From an uncultured Collinsella sp. (GTDB lineage: Bacteria > Actinomycetota > Coriobacteriia > Coriobacteriales > Coriobacteriaceae): a stretch of 64,000 nucleotides of DNA. Location of the stretch: assembly GCA_959026725.1 (NCBI GenBank), contig CAUFMG010000001.1:1-64000 (forward strand). The letters are read 5' to 3'. The notes under the pieces are model-generated. The model had not been told where the DNA came from. It searched no databases and saw only the letters and a program-made list of their open reading frames with translations. Shown in pieces: positions 17,645-29,303 of this stretch (its first letter is position 1; each line of letters begins with the position of its first letter). The translations under genes were made by a program, and so were the position numbers.

Positions 17645-17748
17645 TTTCGCGGCAAAGCCACGAAAAAGCAAAGGGATAAGAAGCCGCAACAACCACGCCC
17701 CCCATCCATCCCCAAAGTAACGCGAGGTTTCGCGGCAAAGCCGCGAAA
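17645..17748. repeat. Two tandem palindromic repeat units
   Basis: TTTCGCGGC-AAA-GCCGCGAAA is perfect at 17728-17748 and has one mismatch at 17645-17665. Each is followed by a similar AGCRAAGGGATAA-like tail; the unit period is about 83 bp. A REP-like intergenic repeat. Confidence 0.65.
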
Positions 17749-17820
17749 CAGCGAAGGGGATAAAAGGCCCCCTCAGCCACGTCCTTCATTCAGCCACACA
17801 ATCCGAGGACGTAGTCGTAG

Positions 17821-17943
17821 CAGGATCTGAGGGCTAACCTTCGCGGACACTCCGCAGGACGAAAGAACCCCCGCCGCACGTAGTGCGCAGCGGGGGTTCT
17901 TTCATGTCCGAGGACGTCCGCGAAGGTTAGCCCTCAGATCCTG
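17821..17943. repeat. Nested 123-bp inverted repeat with inner terminator hairpin
   Basis: Outer arms 17821-17848 and 17916-17943 are exact 28-bp inverted copies. Inside, 17861-17874 and 17890-17903 form a 14-bp perfect stem extended by CGCAC/GTGCG around GTA. The inner stem ends with TTCTTTC on both strands and can serve as PFOR terminator. The outer arms are not needed for termination and begin 12 nt after the PFOR stop codon. Confidence 0.8.
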
Positions 17944-17954
17944 CGGCGGGAGAC

Positions 17955-21494
<3,540 letters not shown>

Positions 21495-21526
21495 ATACCC
21501 CTCTCCTCTCATATAGGTATACAGGC

Positions 21527-21542
21527 CCCGGCGATCGCCGGG
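21527..21542. promoter_or_regulatory. 16-bp perfect palindrome in the PFOR leader
   Basis: CCCGGCGATCGCCGGG lies 33 bp upstream of the PFOR start codon. With no loop it is more plausible as a protein-binding site than as an RNA hairpin. Confidence 0.35.
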
Positions 21543-21896
21543 ATGTTGGCGTGATGGGATTTACGCTGTTGCTTCCAATCATCTGGCAGGCAGGCTCAGC
21601 AGCAGGTACATGGCGTGGAGAGAAGACATGCCGAGGCGAGGGGCACCTGATGCGCCCTACAGGCCCGACCGCCCGTCTTGCACATGACCGAGCGCCGCAA
21701 AGGCCGCATGCCGGATGCTCCCGGGCACGCCCCGGCGATGGGAAGCGCCCGCAACGAAAATCCGCATGCGGGTTTATTGTACCCCGCCGTCAAGTGTAAT
21801 TTCGGCAAATATAGGCGGGCGGTAAAGGTTTACCTCGACTGACCGCCAAGGGCCAAAATGGCCCCTCCATCCCCGGGCGACTGGCTCTGGCGCGCC
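21543..21896. other. Intergenic region upstream of PFOR, no gene seen
   Basis: About 350 bp that should contain the PFOR promoter. TACAAT on the minus strand near 21777-21782 is a possible -10 without a good -35. CCCGCA/TGCGGG followed by TTTATT (about 21750-21780) is a weak + strand hairpin, and GGGCC/GGCCC occurs near 21850. No coding sequence is supported. Confidence 0.4.
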
Positions 21897-21946
21897 AAGG
21901 AGTGTCCCCAAGTGCCGGCAGAAAAGGAATGTCCCTATCTGCCGGC
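21897..21946. repeat. Dispersed repeat related to the 131-bp element
   Basis: This 50-bp stretch (AAGGAGTGTCCCCAAGTGCC onward) matches 13301-13348 at most positions, including the TGCCGGCAGNAAAGGAA core. It abuts the FHA gene stop codon. Confidence 0.6.
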
Positions 21947-22884
21947 TAGAGGGCACCGAAGAGGATGGCGTAGGTAGTGGATTCGCCGAGCTTGAGCTCA
22001 TCGCCGGGATTGAGTTGGGCGGAACGGCCGGGCTCGACCTGAATGCAGACGCGCGTGGCCCCGTTTACCACCACGGTTCCGTTGGTGGACGACAAGTCCT
22101 CGACGCGCCAGATATTTTGAGCATCGCACCAGATATGGGCATGGCGGGCCGAGACATCGTCGCCGACGTCGGTAATATCGCCCTCACCAGTGGCCAGCGC
22201 GCCAATCTCAACACCCTGCTCACTCGGCTGAATCCAGCGCGGGGCGCTCACGACAAAACTGTTTTGTATGCGCAGCAAGCCCAAGGGGTGCGCCGGGGCG
22301 GGTTCGCGTTCGCCCGCGGTCATCGACATGCCAAGCGAACGAGGCGTGGATGTGCCTCCGCCACAGGTCGCGTGCGCGTAGTCGATGGCATAGTTCACCG
22401 AGGACCGCACATCCGCCGAACAACCGACGGCGACAAACAGCACCAGCACGGCCTCGGCGCGCTCGGCGGGCATGAGTTCTGCCGCCTGGGACAGGCGATC
22501 GAGCGCGTTGCGATAGAGGTTCGTGTCCTGGTGACACTCTTCGAGCGCGCGTACCATCGGTTCACCTGCAGGACCGCACACCATATTGATCACAGCCGTG
22601 GAGTCCATGGGGTTGCGCTGGCGCAAGGCCAGTTGCGACATAATACGCGCAGCCGATGTACCGTATTCGGCAAAGTAGCGCTGCTGAAGCGTGCCGACCG
22701 GTGCGCGAACGATAAAGCGGGAAACCCAAGAGCGATCGGCGGCTCGGCTCTGCGGGCTGCGGCCGTCGGCGAGCGGACGGGACGAAAGCACCAAGCCGCA
22801 CAGCTCGATATGGCTCAGATGCGCCGCGCGCTTAAAGATGTCAAACATGGCCCCGCATGGGGTGAGCTCAACTTGAGATGCCAT
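21946..22884 (-). CDS. FHA-domain protein with unknown N-terminal region
   Basis: 312 residues. Residues 1-210 have no recognised domain; they include a Cys-containing helical region and PAERAEAVLVLFVAV. The C-terminal FHA domain (about 225-312) has SARHAHIW and VEDLSSTNGTVV, matching the phosphothreonine-binding S-x-x-H and S-x-N-G pattern. It probably docks phosphorylated Thr sites, most likely of the kinase encoded 3 nt upstream. Last gene of the secreted protein-kinase-FHA operon. No membrane segment. Confidence 0.8.
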   Translation of the reverse strand: MASQVELTPCGAMFDIFKRAAHLSHIELCGLVLSSRPLADGRSPQSRAADRSWVSRFIVRAPVGTLQQRYFAEYGTSAARIMSQLALRQRNPMDSTAVINMVCGPAGEPMVRALEECHQDTNLYRNALDRLSQAAELMPAERAEAVLVLFVAVGCSADVRSSVNYAIDYAHATCGGGTSTPRSLGMSMTAGEREPAPAHPLGLLRIQNSFVVSAPRWIQPSEQGVEIGALATGEGDITDVGDDVSARHAHIWCDAQNIWRVEDLSSTNGTVVVNGATRVCIQVEPGRSAQLNPGDELKLGESTTYAILFGAL

Positions 22885-22887
22885 GAC

Positions 22888-24732
22888 CTAGGCCTCCTTG
22901 GTCGTAGAAATAGAATCGGACGATACTTCGACAGGTCCGCCAAAAGTACGGGCAGCTGCGGCTCCACCGGCAAGCGGAGTCGCCATCTGGGCTTTTGTGC
23001 GCCGCGGTGCCGAAACGGGAAGCTCAAAGGCAAAGCCCATCGCAAGTAAAAACCACGTAAGCGTATAGGTTGCAACCAGAGCGGCAACAAGGCCGCCCAT
23101 CACGGCGCGTTGGGAAAATACGCTACATGCAGCCACAACCAGCACCGGAGCCTCGCAGGCAGAAAGCGCAAGCACACCCTGCAGGAACCCCGAGCGCCGA
23201 TCGCGCGCAAGTGCCCCCGCGGCAACGCCGGCCATGCCTGGTAGCGCCAACGCCAGTGCGGCAATAATACCCGGTAGTGGCCCAGACCACACGAGCGATC
23301 CCAAAGTCGCCGTCACGCGAGCGCCCGACGCCAGCAGCGCGGCCGAAACCACGACCACAGCCCAAACCACGCCACAGACGACCGCCGCGCCGACCATCAG
23401 CGCGCGACGAACCGCGCGGCCGGACGCATCCATGGGGCACGGCGTGAGCGGCTCGCCGCGGAGCGAACGACCGACATTTTGTGCATAGTGGTCACAAAAC
23501 GCCGAGAGCGCCGCCTCGACCGCCGCCGGCTCGGGACGATCTTTTTGATGGCTGGACAGACAGGCCATCACCACGTCGAACAGCTGGGCATCGACAAACG
23601 CCAGCGCATCGCGTAGCTCCTCGGAATCCGGCTCAAGCCCCAACTGCTGGGCCTGCTCAGCCGCGGCGAGCGCCACATCGGGCTCACGACGAAGCAGCTG
23701 AGTCAAATCACAACCGGGCGCATGGGCACCAATGGGATAGTCGGGCCGCGTGTCCATCTTGAGACGGTAGGGGCTCGCGATGTCGCGCGTCTTTTTGCGC
23801 GAACCCGAGGTGCCCGAAGTGCTCGGCGCGGCTTCGTATGGCGCGACGCCGGCAATGAGCTCGTAAACCGTGCTTGCCGCGGCATAGACGTCGATCGCCG
23901 GCGACATACGCAAAGCGCGCAGATCGGGAATATCGTCGGTGAGCATCTCGGGCGGGGCATAGGCAACCGTCGCGCGACGCAGCGTGGCATAGCGCTCGGT
24001 AAAGGATGCCTTGCCGCCGGTACCGGCCACGGCCGACGCAGGCTCAAGCGCCAGCGACGAGCCAAAGTCGATCAGGCACAGGTCAAAGGTGCCCTCGGCA
24101 AGCTGCCGGTCAAGCGGTAGACGCGCCGTGCGCACCATAATATTAGCGGGCGAGATATCGCGATGGACAAAGCCCTCACCCACCAGGCTCATACGGCAGA
24201 GCAGATCGAACAGGTCGCGACCCAGACGCGCCGCCACAAGCGGCGACAGGCGTCCGGCATCGTCCACGGCGAGTCGCGAACGCAAGCGGGCAAGCGTCTC
24301 GCCCTCGACCCATTCCATGACAATTGCAGGCACACCGTCGACCTCGCCCCAGCCATAGAGGCGGGGAAAGCCCTTAAGGCCCGAAAGGGCGCGATGGCAT
24401 TCGTATTCCTCGCGAAACGCCGCCTTGAACTTGGCGACCAGCGCCTCGTGAGCGGCATCGTCGTCAAACTCATCGCGCGTCGGCAAGATGAGCTGCTTGA
24501 GTGCCACGGCCTCGCCTTGGGCGTTGACGGCACGCGTCACGCGGCCGATACCGCCACGGCGCATGGTGGCATCGTCGGCAAACAGCATCGTAAAACGACG
24601 CAGATAGGCAGGCAGTTCGTCCTGACCGAGCGCAATGGCCGGCTCAAACCCGTCGACACGCGCCAGGCGCAGGCCGACCATGGGATCGCGACCGAGCGAT
24701 TGTGGTGTGGTGGATGCAAGATCGGTCATCAT
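22888..24732 (-). CDS. Membrane Ser/Thr protein kinase
   Basis: 614 residues. Kinase lobe at about 60-400: glycine loop RRGGIGRV, Lys in ALKQL, catalytic loop HRDISPANIM, DFG as LIDFGSS, and APPEM. The catalytic residues look present, but the lobe has long insertions. The C-terminal part (about 430-570) has four or five hydrophobic helices with no external domain, unlike PASTA kinases. Its start overlaps the upstream stop by 4 bp (ATGA). It probably signals through the FHA protein downstream; the stimulus is unknown. Confidence 0.82.
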   Translation of the reverse strand: MMTDLASTTPQSLGRDPMVGLRLARVDGFEPAIALGQDELPAYLRRFTMLFADDATMRRGGIGRVTRAVNAQGEAVALKQLILPTRDEFDDDAAHEALVAKFKAAFREEYECHRALSGLKGFPRLYGWGEVDGVPAIVMEWVEGETLARLRSRLAVDDAGRLSPLVAARLGRDLFDLLCRMSLVGEGFVHRDISPANIMVRTARLPLDRQLAEGTFDLCLIDFGSSLALEPASAVAGTGGKASFTERYATLRRATVAYAPPEMLTDDIPDLRALRMSPAIDVYAAASTVYELIAGVAPYEAAPSTSGTSGSRKKTRDIASPYRLKMDTRPDYPIGAHAPGCDLTQLLRREPDVALAAAEQAQQLGLEPDSEELRDALAFVDAQLFDVVMACLSSHQKDRPEPAAVEAALSAFCDHYAQNVGRSLRGEPLTPCPMDASGRAVRRALMVGAAVVCGVVWAVVVVSAALLASGARVTATLGSLVWSGPLPGIIAALALALPGMAGVAAGALARDRRSGFLQGVLALSACEAPVLVVAACSVFSQRAVMGGLVAALVATYTLTWFLLAMGFAFELPVSAPRRTKAQMATPLAGGAAAARTFGGPVEVSSDSISTTKEA

Positions 24733-25634
24733 AGGGCAAGCGCCGCCACGTTATTGTTGAAGTTACCGAGCGCGACGTCATCATCGCCGTAATGGCCGAC
24801 CCATTGACATAGGTTGGTGTAACAGCCCCACAGATTGGCATACTGCTGATACCACTTTGACCGGGGCGAGAATGTCTGACGACCGAACTCAGCTCGAATA
24901 ACAAACATCTCCCCGACCAGGCTGTCGCACGGTCTGGGATCTCCCGTAGAGTTATAGGTCGAGACCACGTCATTGGCACGAGAAACATAGCCGTCGAGCA
25001 TGTTGTACTTGGTCACAAGCCAACTGTGAATGCTCTCTTCCTCAGCAGCGGAAAGGCCGCCGGAGTTTGCATCGTTGTCAGTGTTGCCGCCCGTCGAGCC
25101 GCCGTTTCCAGGCCCTCCGGTAGAGGAACCCGACCCAGAGCCGCCGCCCGAACTCGATGAATCCGAGCCGGAGCCAGAAGTATCCGAGCTACCGGGCTTT
25201 CCGGACTGCTGGGCGTCCTGCTCCTTTTGCTGCTCGACCTTATTCACCGTTGCCGCCACGCTATTGTTGGACAATCGATCGATGATCTTGGTGTTGGTGA
25301 GCACGATGGTTTTGCCATTGGCAAGCGTGACTTCGTTGTCCGGGGCCTCGGCGCCGTCCGCATCGTCGGTGCCAAACACAATATGCCCGACCACACTTGC
25401 CCAAGCATATCCAGTCGTGGTGCCCAGATCGCTTTTGACCTCATGCCCCACGCGCGGTTCGCGTGCGGCATGCGCCTGCATCATGGACGGCACGGTCATG
25501 CCATAGGCAGAAACGCCAGCTATGACCAGCACCAGCGAGCACGATAGCAGTGCGTACGCCCGCGGCGCCAAGCCCAGTCGGCGTCGTATGCGCACCGCGG
25601 CGCCGCGCTTTGTCTGAGTGCCACCGGGCCGCAT
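24729..25634 (-). CDS. Secreted or anchored Ser/Gly-linker protein
   Basis: 301 residues. A basic N-terminus (RIRRRLG) is followed by a hydrophobic segment ALLSCSLVLVIAGVSAYGM, giving an exported or anchored protein. A beta-rich segment with VTLANGKTIVLTNTKI comes next, then a Ser/Gly/Asp linker, then a C-terminal domain with three cysteines in PRPCDS and WGCYTNLC. No family recognised. Start 25634 has GGAGGAG upstream. As first gene of the kinase-FHA operon it is a candidate external sensor or ligand-binding partner; this is inference from position. Confidence 0.75.
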   Translation of the reverse strand: MRPGGTQTKRGAAVRIRRRLGLAPRAYALLSCSLVLVIAGVSAYGMTVPSMMQAHAAREPRVGHEVKSDLGTTTGYAWASVVGHIVFGTDDADGAEAPDNEVTLANGKTIVLTNTKIIDRLSNNSVAATVNKVEQQKEQDAQQSGKPGSSDTSGSGSDSSSSGGGSGSGSSTGGPGNGGSTGGNTDNDANSGGLSAAEEESIHSWLVTKYNMLDGYVSRANDVVSTYNSTGDPRPCDSLVGEMFVIRAEFGRQTFSPRSKWYQQYANLWGCYTNLCQWVGHYGDDDVALGNFNNNVAALAL

Positions 25635-25649
25635 GCGTTCTCCTCCAAC

Positions 25650-25674
25650 AAAAACACGCCGCTCGGGAGCGGCG
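25650..25674 (-). terminator. Terminator-like hairpin 16 nt before a start codon
   Basis: CGCCGCT and AGCGGCG with a tight loop, followed on the minus strand by TTTTT, sit directly upstream of the ribosome site of the gene at 24729-25634. There is no room for a promoter in between, so the hairpin lies in the leader and may attenuate the operon. Confidence 0.6.
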
Positions 25675-25788
25675 CATTCATTCGAATCCATATTTGAGTG
25701 TATCAGCGAACCAAAAAGGTTGCGCAACGAATGGACAAATTAAGGATGCGAGCGGAAGCATCCATGCGATAAGCGGATACGAAGCATC

Positions 25789-25804
25789 TTTGTTGCACAA
25801 CAAA
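25789..25804. promoter_or_regulatory. Palindrome TTTGTTG-CA-CAACAAA
   Basis: A perfect 7-bp dyad upstream of the kinase operon. A shorter palindrome GTTGCGCAAC lies near 25718-25727. Candidate operator. Confidence 0.35.
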
Positions 25805-25812
25805 CTCACAGT

Positions 25813-25842
25813 CGCACGGGGAAATTATGACTACCCCGTGCG
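25813..25842 (-). terminator. Hairpin after recR
   Basis: CGCACGGGG and CCCCGTGCG with a 12-nt loop, about 40 nt past the recR stop codon. No long T tract. Confidence 0.55.
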
Positions 25843-25879
25843 TCGCGAGGAAAACATACGGCAGGAGCAGGCTCGCCAC

Positions 25880-26476
25880 CTAAATCGCGCGGCGGGCCTC
25901 GATGGCGCGGCCAAGCGTAAGCTCGTCGGCATACTCCAAGTCGCCGCCCACGGGAAGGCCGCTTGCCAGACGCGACACCTCGACGCCCAACGGCTTGATG
26001 GTACGGGCCAGATAGCTCGCCGTGGTCTCGCCCTCAATATTGGGGTTGGTGGCGATGATGACCTCGTGGATGTCCTCGTGGCCCAAGCGTGCCAGCAGCT
26101 CTCGAATGTGCAGCTGCTCGGGGCCAATCTTGTCCATGGGACTGATCACGCCGCCCAATACGTGGTAGAGGCCGTGGTAGCTGCCCGTGCGCTCGATCGC
26201 CTGGACATCACGCGGCTCGCCCACCACGCAAATGCGAGTGGTATCGCGCATCGGGTCCTGGCAGATGGAGCACTCGTCGGCCGTGGCGTAGTTAAAGCAG
26301 CGGCTGCAAAAGTGGACCTCCTGCTTGACCTCCAGGATGGCCTCGGCCAGGCGGCGCGCCTCCTCGGCGTCGGCCTCCAACAGGTAATAGGCGATGCGCT
26401 GGGCCGACTTGGGACCAATGCCCGGCAGACGGCCCAGCTCATCGAGCAGTTTTTGCAGACTGTGGTTGGCACTCAT
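25880..26476 (-). CDS. recR: Recombination protein RecR
   Basis: 198 residues, standard length. It acts with RecF/RecO to load RecA at gaps. Domains: helix-hairpin-helix with LGRLPGIGPKSAQR near 15-28, a four-Cys zinc finger (CSRC...CSIC, about 57-72), and a Toprim domain with VVGEPRDV, EVIIATNPNIEGE and SRLASGLPVGG. It follows ybaB by 13 nt, the usual arrangement. Confidence 0.96.
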   Translation of the reverse strand: MSANHSLQKLLDELGRLPGIGPKSAQRIAYYLLEADAEEARRLAEAILEVKQEVHFCSRCFNYATADECSICQDPMRDTTRICVVGEPRDVQAIERTGSYHGLYHVLGGVISPMDKIGPEQLHIRELLARLGHEDIHEVIIATNPNIEGETTASYLARTIKPLGVEVSRLASGLPVGGDLEYADELTLGRAIEARRAI

Positions 26477-26489
26477 ATATATGCGTGTC

Positions 26490-26810
26490 TTAGAACGGCA
26501 TGCCCGGGATGTTGAGGCCGCCGGTGATGGCGCCCATCTGCTTGTTGGCGAGCTCGTTGACGCCGCGGACGGCCTCGTTGACGGCAGCCATGATCATATC
26601 CTGCAGCATATCGACGTCCTCGGGATCGAGCGCATCGGGATCGATGGTGAGGTTGACGAGCTCCATCTCGCCGTTAACGGTCACCTTGACCATGCCGCCG
26701 CCGGCAGAGGCGTCGACGGTCTGGGACTTGAGGTTCTCCTGCGCGACGGCAAGCTGCTCCTGCATCTTGCGAGCCTGCTTCATCATCTGCTGCATGTTCA
26801 TACCGGCCAT
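26490..26810 (-). CDS. ybaB: YbaB/EbfC nucleoid-associated protein
   Basis: 106 residues: N-terminal helix rich in Met/Gln (MQQMMKQARKMQEQ), central VEVTVNGE-like strand region (here VKVTVNGEMELV), and a C-terminal helix with AVNEA. Binds DNA as a dimer. Located just before recR; dnaX, normally adjacent, is displaced to 29611-32097. A 14-bp palindrome (CGTGCGG/CCGCACG, 26824-26837) lies just upstream of the ribosome site. Confidence 0.94.
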   Translation of the reverse strand: MAGMNMQQMMKQARKMQEQLAVAQENLKSQTVDASAGGGMVKVTVNGEMELVNLTIDPDALDPEDVDMLQDMIMAAVNEAVRGVNELANKQMGAITGGLNIPGMPF

Positions 26811-26930
26811 GATGGCTCCTTTACGTGCGGCCGCACGCCGAGCTGCAAGGGCAGCCGGAGCACGGCGGGACTTTCAAACTCAAAAATCGTACCACGGCGC
26901 GGGGCAAGCAAGCGGGGCGGACACGCTACC

Positions 26931-28337
26931 TCAGTCGATATACATGTCCTGAAGCGTGACGATTTGCCAATCTTCGCGTGCGGTGAGCTTCTTTTTCGTG
27001 GCGTTGCTTACGTCGCGCTTGCAGAACAGCATAAAATGCGAGGCAACATAACCCTTTACCAGGCCGCGCTTGCTTTCGAGGTCGTCAATCTCTGCCGTCT
27101 CGTCAAACGACTCCCTATATTTGCACTTGCCGATTACCAGACGCTTGGAAACTCGATCTGCGGCCAGGACATCAATATCATCCTGAGCCCGTTTGGCAGG
27201 ATTCGTCCCCCACCACGACGACACCGCCGTCGCCAGAATTGGCAACTTGCCCTGTTTTGCCCGCTCAACCATCCATTCGGCACACAACGCCTCGAACCGA
27301 TGCCCCAGGTATTCGTTCAGCTGCTCTTCTGGAAGCGCGTTGACGACCGCTCGCCCCAAACCCGCCTCGATATCAGACGAGAACGGCATAACAAACCGGA
27401 ACCAAAACGCATAGCACGGCTCGGAAAGTCGGTAGATTCCGCGCTTGCTGGTTTCGATGTTCTCGCCAAACGGAACGGCCTTTTCGATAATTCCCACCGA
27501 TTCCAACGCCCTGAGATAGCGAGGCAGTGTTGTCTGAGCAACACCCACGCGGTCGGCGATCTGCTTCGCGCGGTTTGCACCGGCAGCCACGGCTCGCAAA
27601 ATCGAGTTATATATTGCCGGCTCCTGGAACTCCTGACGAATCAGGCCCTCCGGCTCGCCATAGAGAAACCCCATGGGATCGAAGTAAAGGCGTGCCAGAT
27701 TCTCCTTGAGCCCCGCGCTCGGATCCAGCTGCTGCAGATAGTACGGAACGCCGCCAAAGCAGCCATAGAATTGAAAGGCTTCTTGAGCGCTCAAGCCCGG
27801 AAGCATCTTGGCGGCGTCCCTAAATCCAAGATCACGCACCTTGATTTGAGCCGTGCGCCGGCCAAACAGAGGACTTTTACGTCCCAACACATTGCTTTCC
27901 ATAAAACCCTGATTGCTGCCACAAAGAATGAGAAAAACGTCCGTTTCCTTGAAAGCCTTGTCGATGGCGACCTGGAAAATCGAAGGCAGTGCCTCGTTGC
28001 GCATCGCCGCATAGGGAAACTCGTCAAACACGAAAACGAATCGCTCGGTGCGCGCTCGATCGGCGATGAAAGACAACGCGTCAGTCCAAGATGAGAACCC
28101 GCCAAGCAATGTGGGGAGATTGAAAAAGCTAGCTATAGCCCGATTGAAATCCGCAAGGTTGTCGGCATCACTTTGCTCGAGCGCGGTAAACGAGAGCGTC
28201 CGTTTATCGCGGCAGAATTCGTTGATCAGTGTTGTCTTTCCCACGCGCCGGCGACCATACACGACGGCCATCTGAAATGAACGCTGCTCATAAAGGGATT
28301 CGAGTTTTGCAAGCTCCGCTTCGCGCCCGACAAACAT
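26931..28337 (-). CDS. DUF234-type archaeal-family ATPase
   Basis: 468 residues. N-terminal ATPase with FVGREAEL, Walker A GRRRVGKTTL near 30 and Walker B FVFVFDEFPY near 108. A winged-helix region (about 250-310) includes QIADRVGVAQTTLPRYL. The C-terminal DUF234 nuclease-like domain shows DDIDVLAAD...LVIGKCKY, with Lys where many relatives have Glu in GECK. Cellular role unknown; such genes are accessory. It interrupts the dnaX-ybaB-recR gene order. Three TTATGCA half-sites lie over its start and promoter region. Confidence 0.82.
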   Translation of the reverse strand: MFVGREAELAKLESLYEQRSFQMAVVYGRRRVGKTTLINEFCRDKRTLSFTALEQSDADNLADFNRAIASFFNLPTLLGGFSSWTDALSFIADRARTERFVFVFDEFPYAAMRNEALPSIFQVAIDKAFKETDVFLILCGSNQGFMESNVLGRKSPLFGRRTAQIKVRDLGFRDAAKMLPGLSAQEAFQFYGCFGGVPYYLQQLDPSAGLKENLARLYFDPMGFLYGEPEGLIRQEFQEPAIYNSILRAVAAGANRAKQIADRVGVAQTTLPRYLRALESVGIIEKAVPFGENIETSKRGIYRLSEPCYAFWFRFVMPFSSDIEAGLGRAVVNALPEEQLNEYLGHRFEALCAEWMVERAKQGKLPILATAVSSWWGTNPAKRAQDDIDVLAADRVSKRLVIGKCKYRESFDETAEIDDLESKRGLVKGYVASHFMLFCKRDVSNATKKKLTAREDWQIVTLQDMYID

Positions 28338-28385
28338 TATGCACTCCTGAATTATGCAATGTTGAATAATTCACACTTGCATAAT
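28336..28385. promoter_or_regulatory. Half-site cluster over the DUF234 ATPase promoter
   Basis: ATTATGCAA (28351-28359) and TTGCATAAT (28377-28385) are exact inverted copies 17 bp apart. A third TTATGCA overlaps the start codon at 28337-28343, and GAATTAT/ATAATTC (28349-28372) forms another dyad. This spacing fits an autoregulatory operator. Confidence 0.5.
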
Positions 28386-28488
28386 ATCGCAAACGAAAAC
28401 TAGTTGGGCCGGAATCCGACATTTTATGCGTGCAGCTAAATAGCAGAATGCCGAGCCACTGCTCGAGGCGGCACGCATGGCAGCAGGG

Positions 28489-28494
28489 TATAAT
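28489..28494 (+). promoter_or_regulatory. Consensus -10 box TATAAT
   Basis: Lies 35 bp before the ribosome site and start of the small membrane protein at 28529. The sequence 17 bp upstream is not a recognisable -35. Confidence 0.45.
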
Positions 28495-28528
28495 TTGATT
28501 GCCATAGATAGCAATTTGGAGGTGCCCC

Positions 28529-29005
28529 ATGAATGCCCCCGACGCGCTCCAAAACATCCGCTCAAAACACCCCGCTCTATATTTGGTTATCTATCTCTTT
28601 GCCGGCTGGGCATTGCTGGTTGTCGTCACCCACGCTATAGCCTTTGGAGCAGAACTGTTAGTAGCCAGCTCGGACCAGCCCACCGTCAAATGGGAAGCGG
28701 CCGATGAGTGCACCGATGGAACCCGAACCATTTACTACAACAGCCCGTCCCTCTACCAAGAGTTCAAGGTCAAGATAAAGGACTCCAAGATTGTCGATAC
28801 CGAGCCAGGCGCTTTCTTGGCAATCGGAGCAACCCTCAACGCCGAGCAAGTCGAGTACACGGACAGCCGCGCGACGTATCGTGTCGACCTCAGCACCCTG
28901 GGCCAACCGTCACGCATCTGCCTGCTCGAATGCGAGATACGCGGCACCACGCTCCACATGTCCGAAATACAGATGCGCCCAGGCAAAGAGCCCCAGAAGA
29001 GCTAG
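28529..29005 (+). CDS. Small single-pass membrane protein, unknown
   Basis: 158 residues. One N-terminal membrane helix (about 17-42, LYLVIYLFAGWALLVVV) precedes an external beta-rich domain with two Cys near LLECEI and a highly charged surface. No family recognised. GGAGGT lies 10 nt before the ATG. It sits in the accessory insertion between ybaB and dnaX, pointing opposite to its neighbours. Confidence 0.65.
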   Translation: MNAPDALQNIRSKHPALYLVIYLFAGWALLVVVTHAIAFGAELLVASSDQPTVKWEAADECTDGTRTIYYNSPSLYQEFKVKIKDSKIVDTEPGAFLAIGATLNAEQVEYTDSRATYRVDLSTLGQPSRICLLECEIRGTTLHMSEIQMRPGKEPQKS

Positions 29006-29030
29006 AGGCCATAAGTCCGGCAAGCGACTC

Positions 29031-29303
29031 TTAACAGTAAAACGACAGCCCACCGGTTGTTTCTTTCCAGCGTTTGCAAATCAGCGCATGGTTAGATGAA
29101 ACAAACTGCATGATATCGCGTAAATCCCGAGCAGGAATATCGCCCTTGTTATGGGCCAGCTTGCATCCGCCGGAGCGGGTAAGCCATATCTTGGTCGCCT
29201 CGGCGGTGGGGCGCTTGACCGCGATATGAACATGGACGGGCTCGCCGTTCTCCCCTGTCCAGAAAAAGATGATGTACGGCCCGAGTCGGAAAAGACTAGG
29301 CAT
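29031..29303 (-). CDS. DUF4160 family protein
   Basis: 90 residues starting MPSLFRLGPYIIFFW, with EPVHVHIAVKRP, the conserved core of DUF4160, and ending KRWKETTGGLSFYC. DUF4160 proteins are small, often paired with a second small protein, and have been suggested to form toxin-antitoxin-like modules; activity is unproven. It overlaps the end of the 86-residue upstream gene by 8 nt, so both are made from one transcript. Confidence 0.75.
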   Translation of the reverse strand: MPSLFRLGPYIIFFWTGENGEPVHVHIAVKRPTAEATKIWLTRSGGCKLAHNKGDIPARDLRDIMQFVSSNHALICKRWKETTGGLSFYC

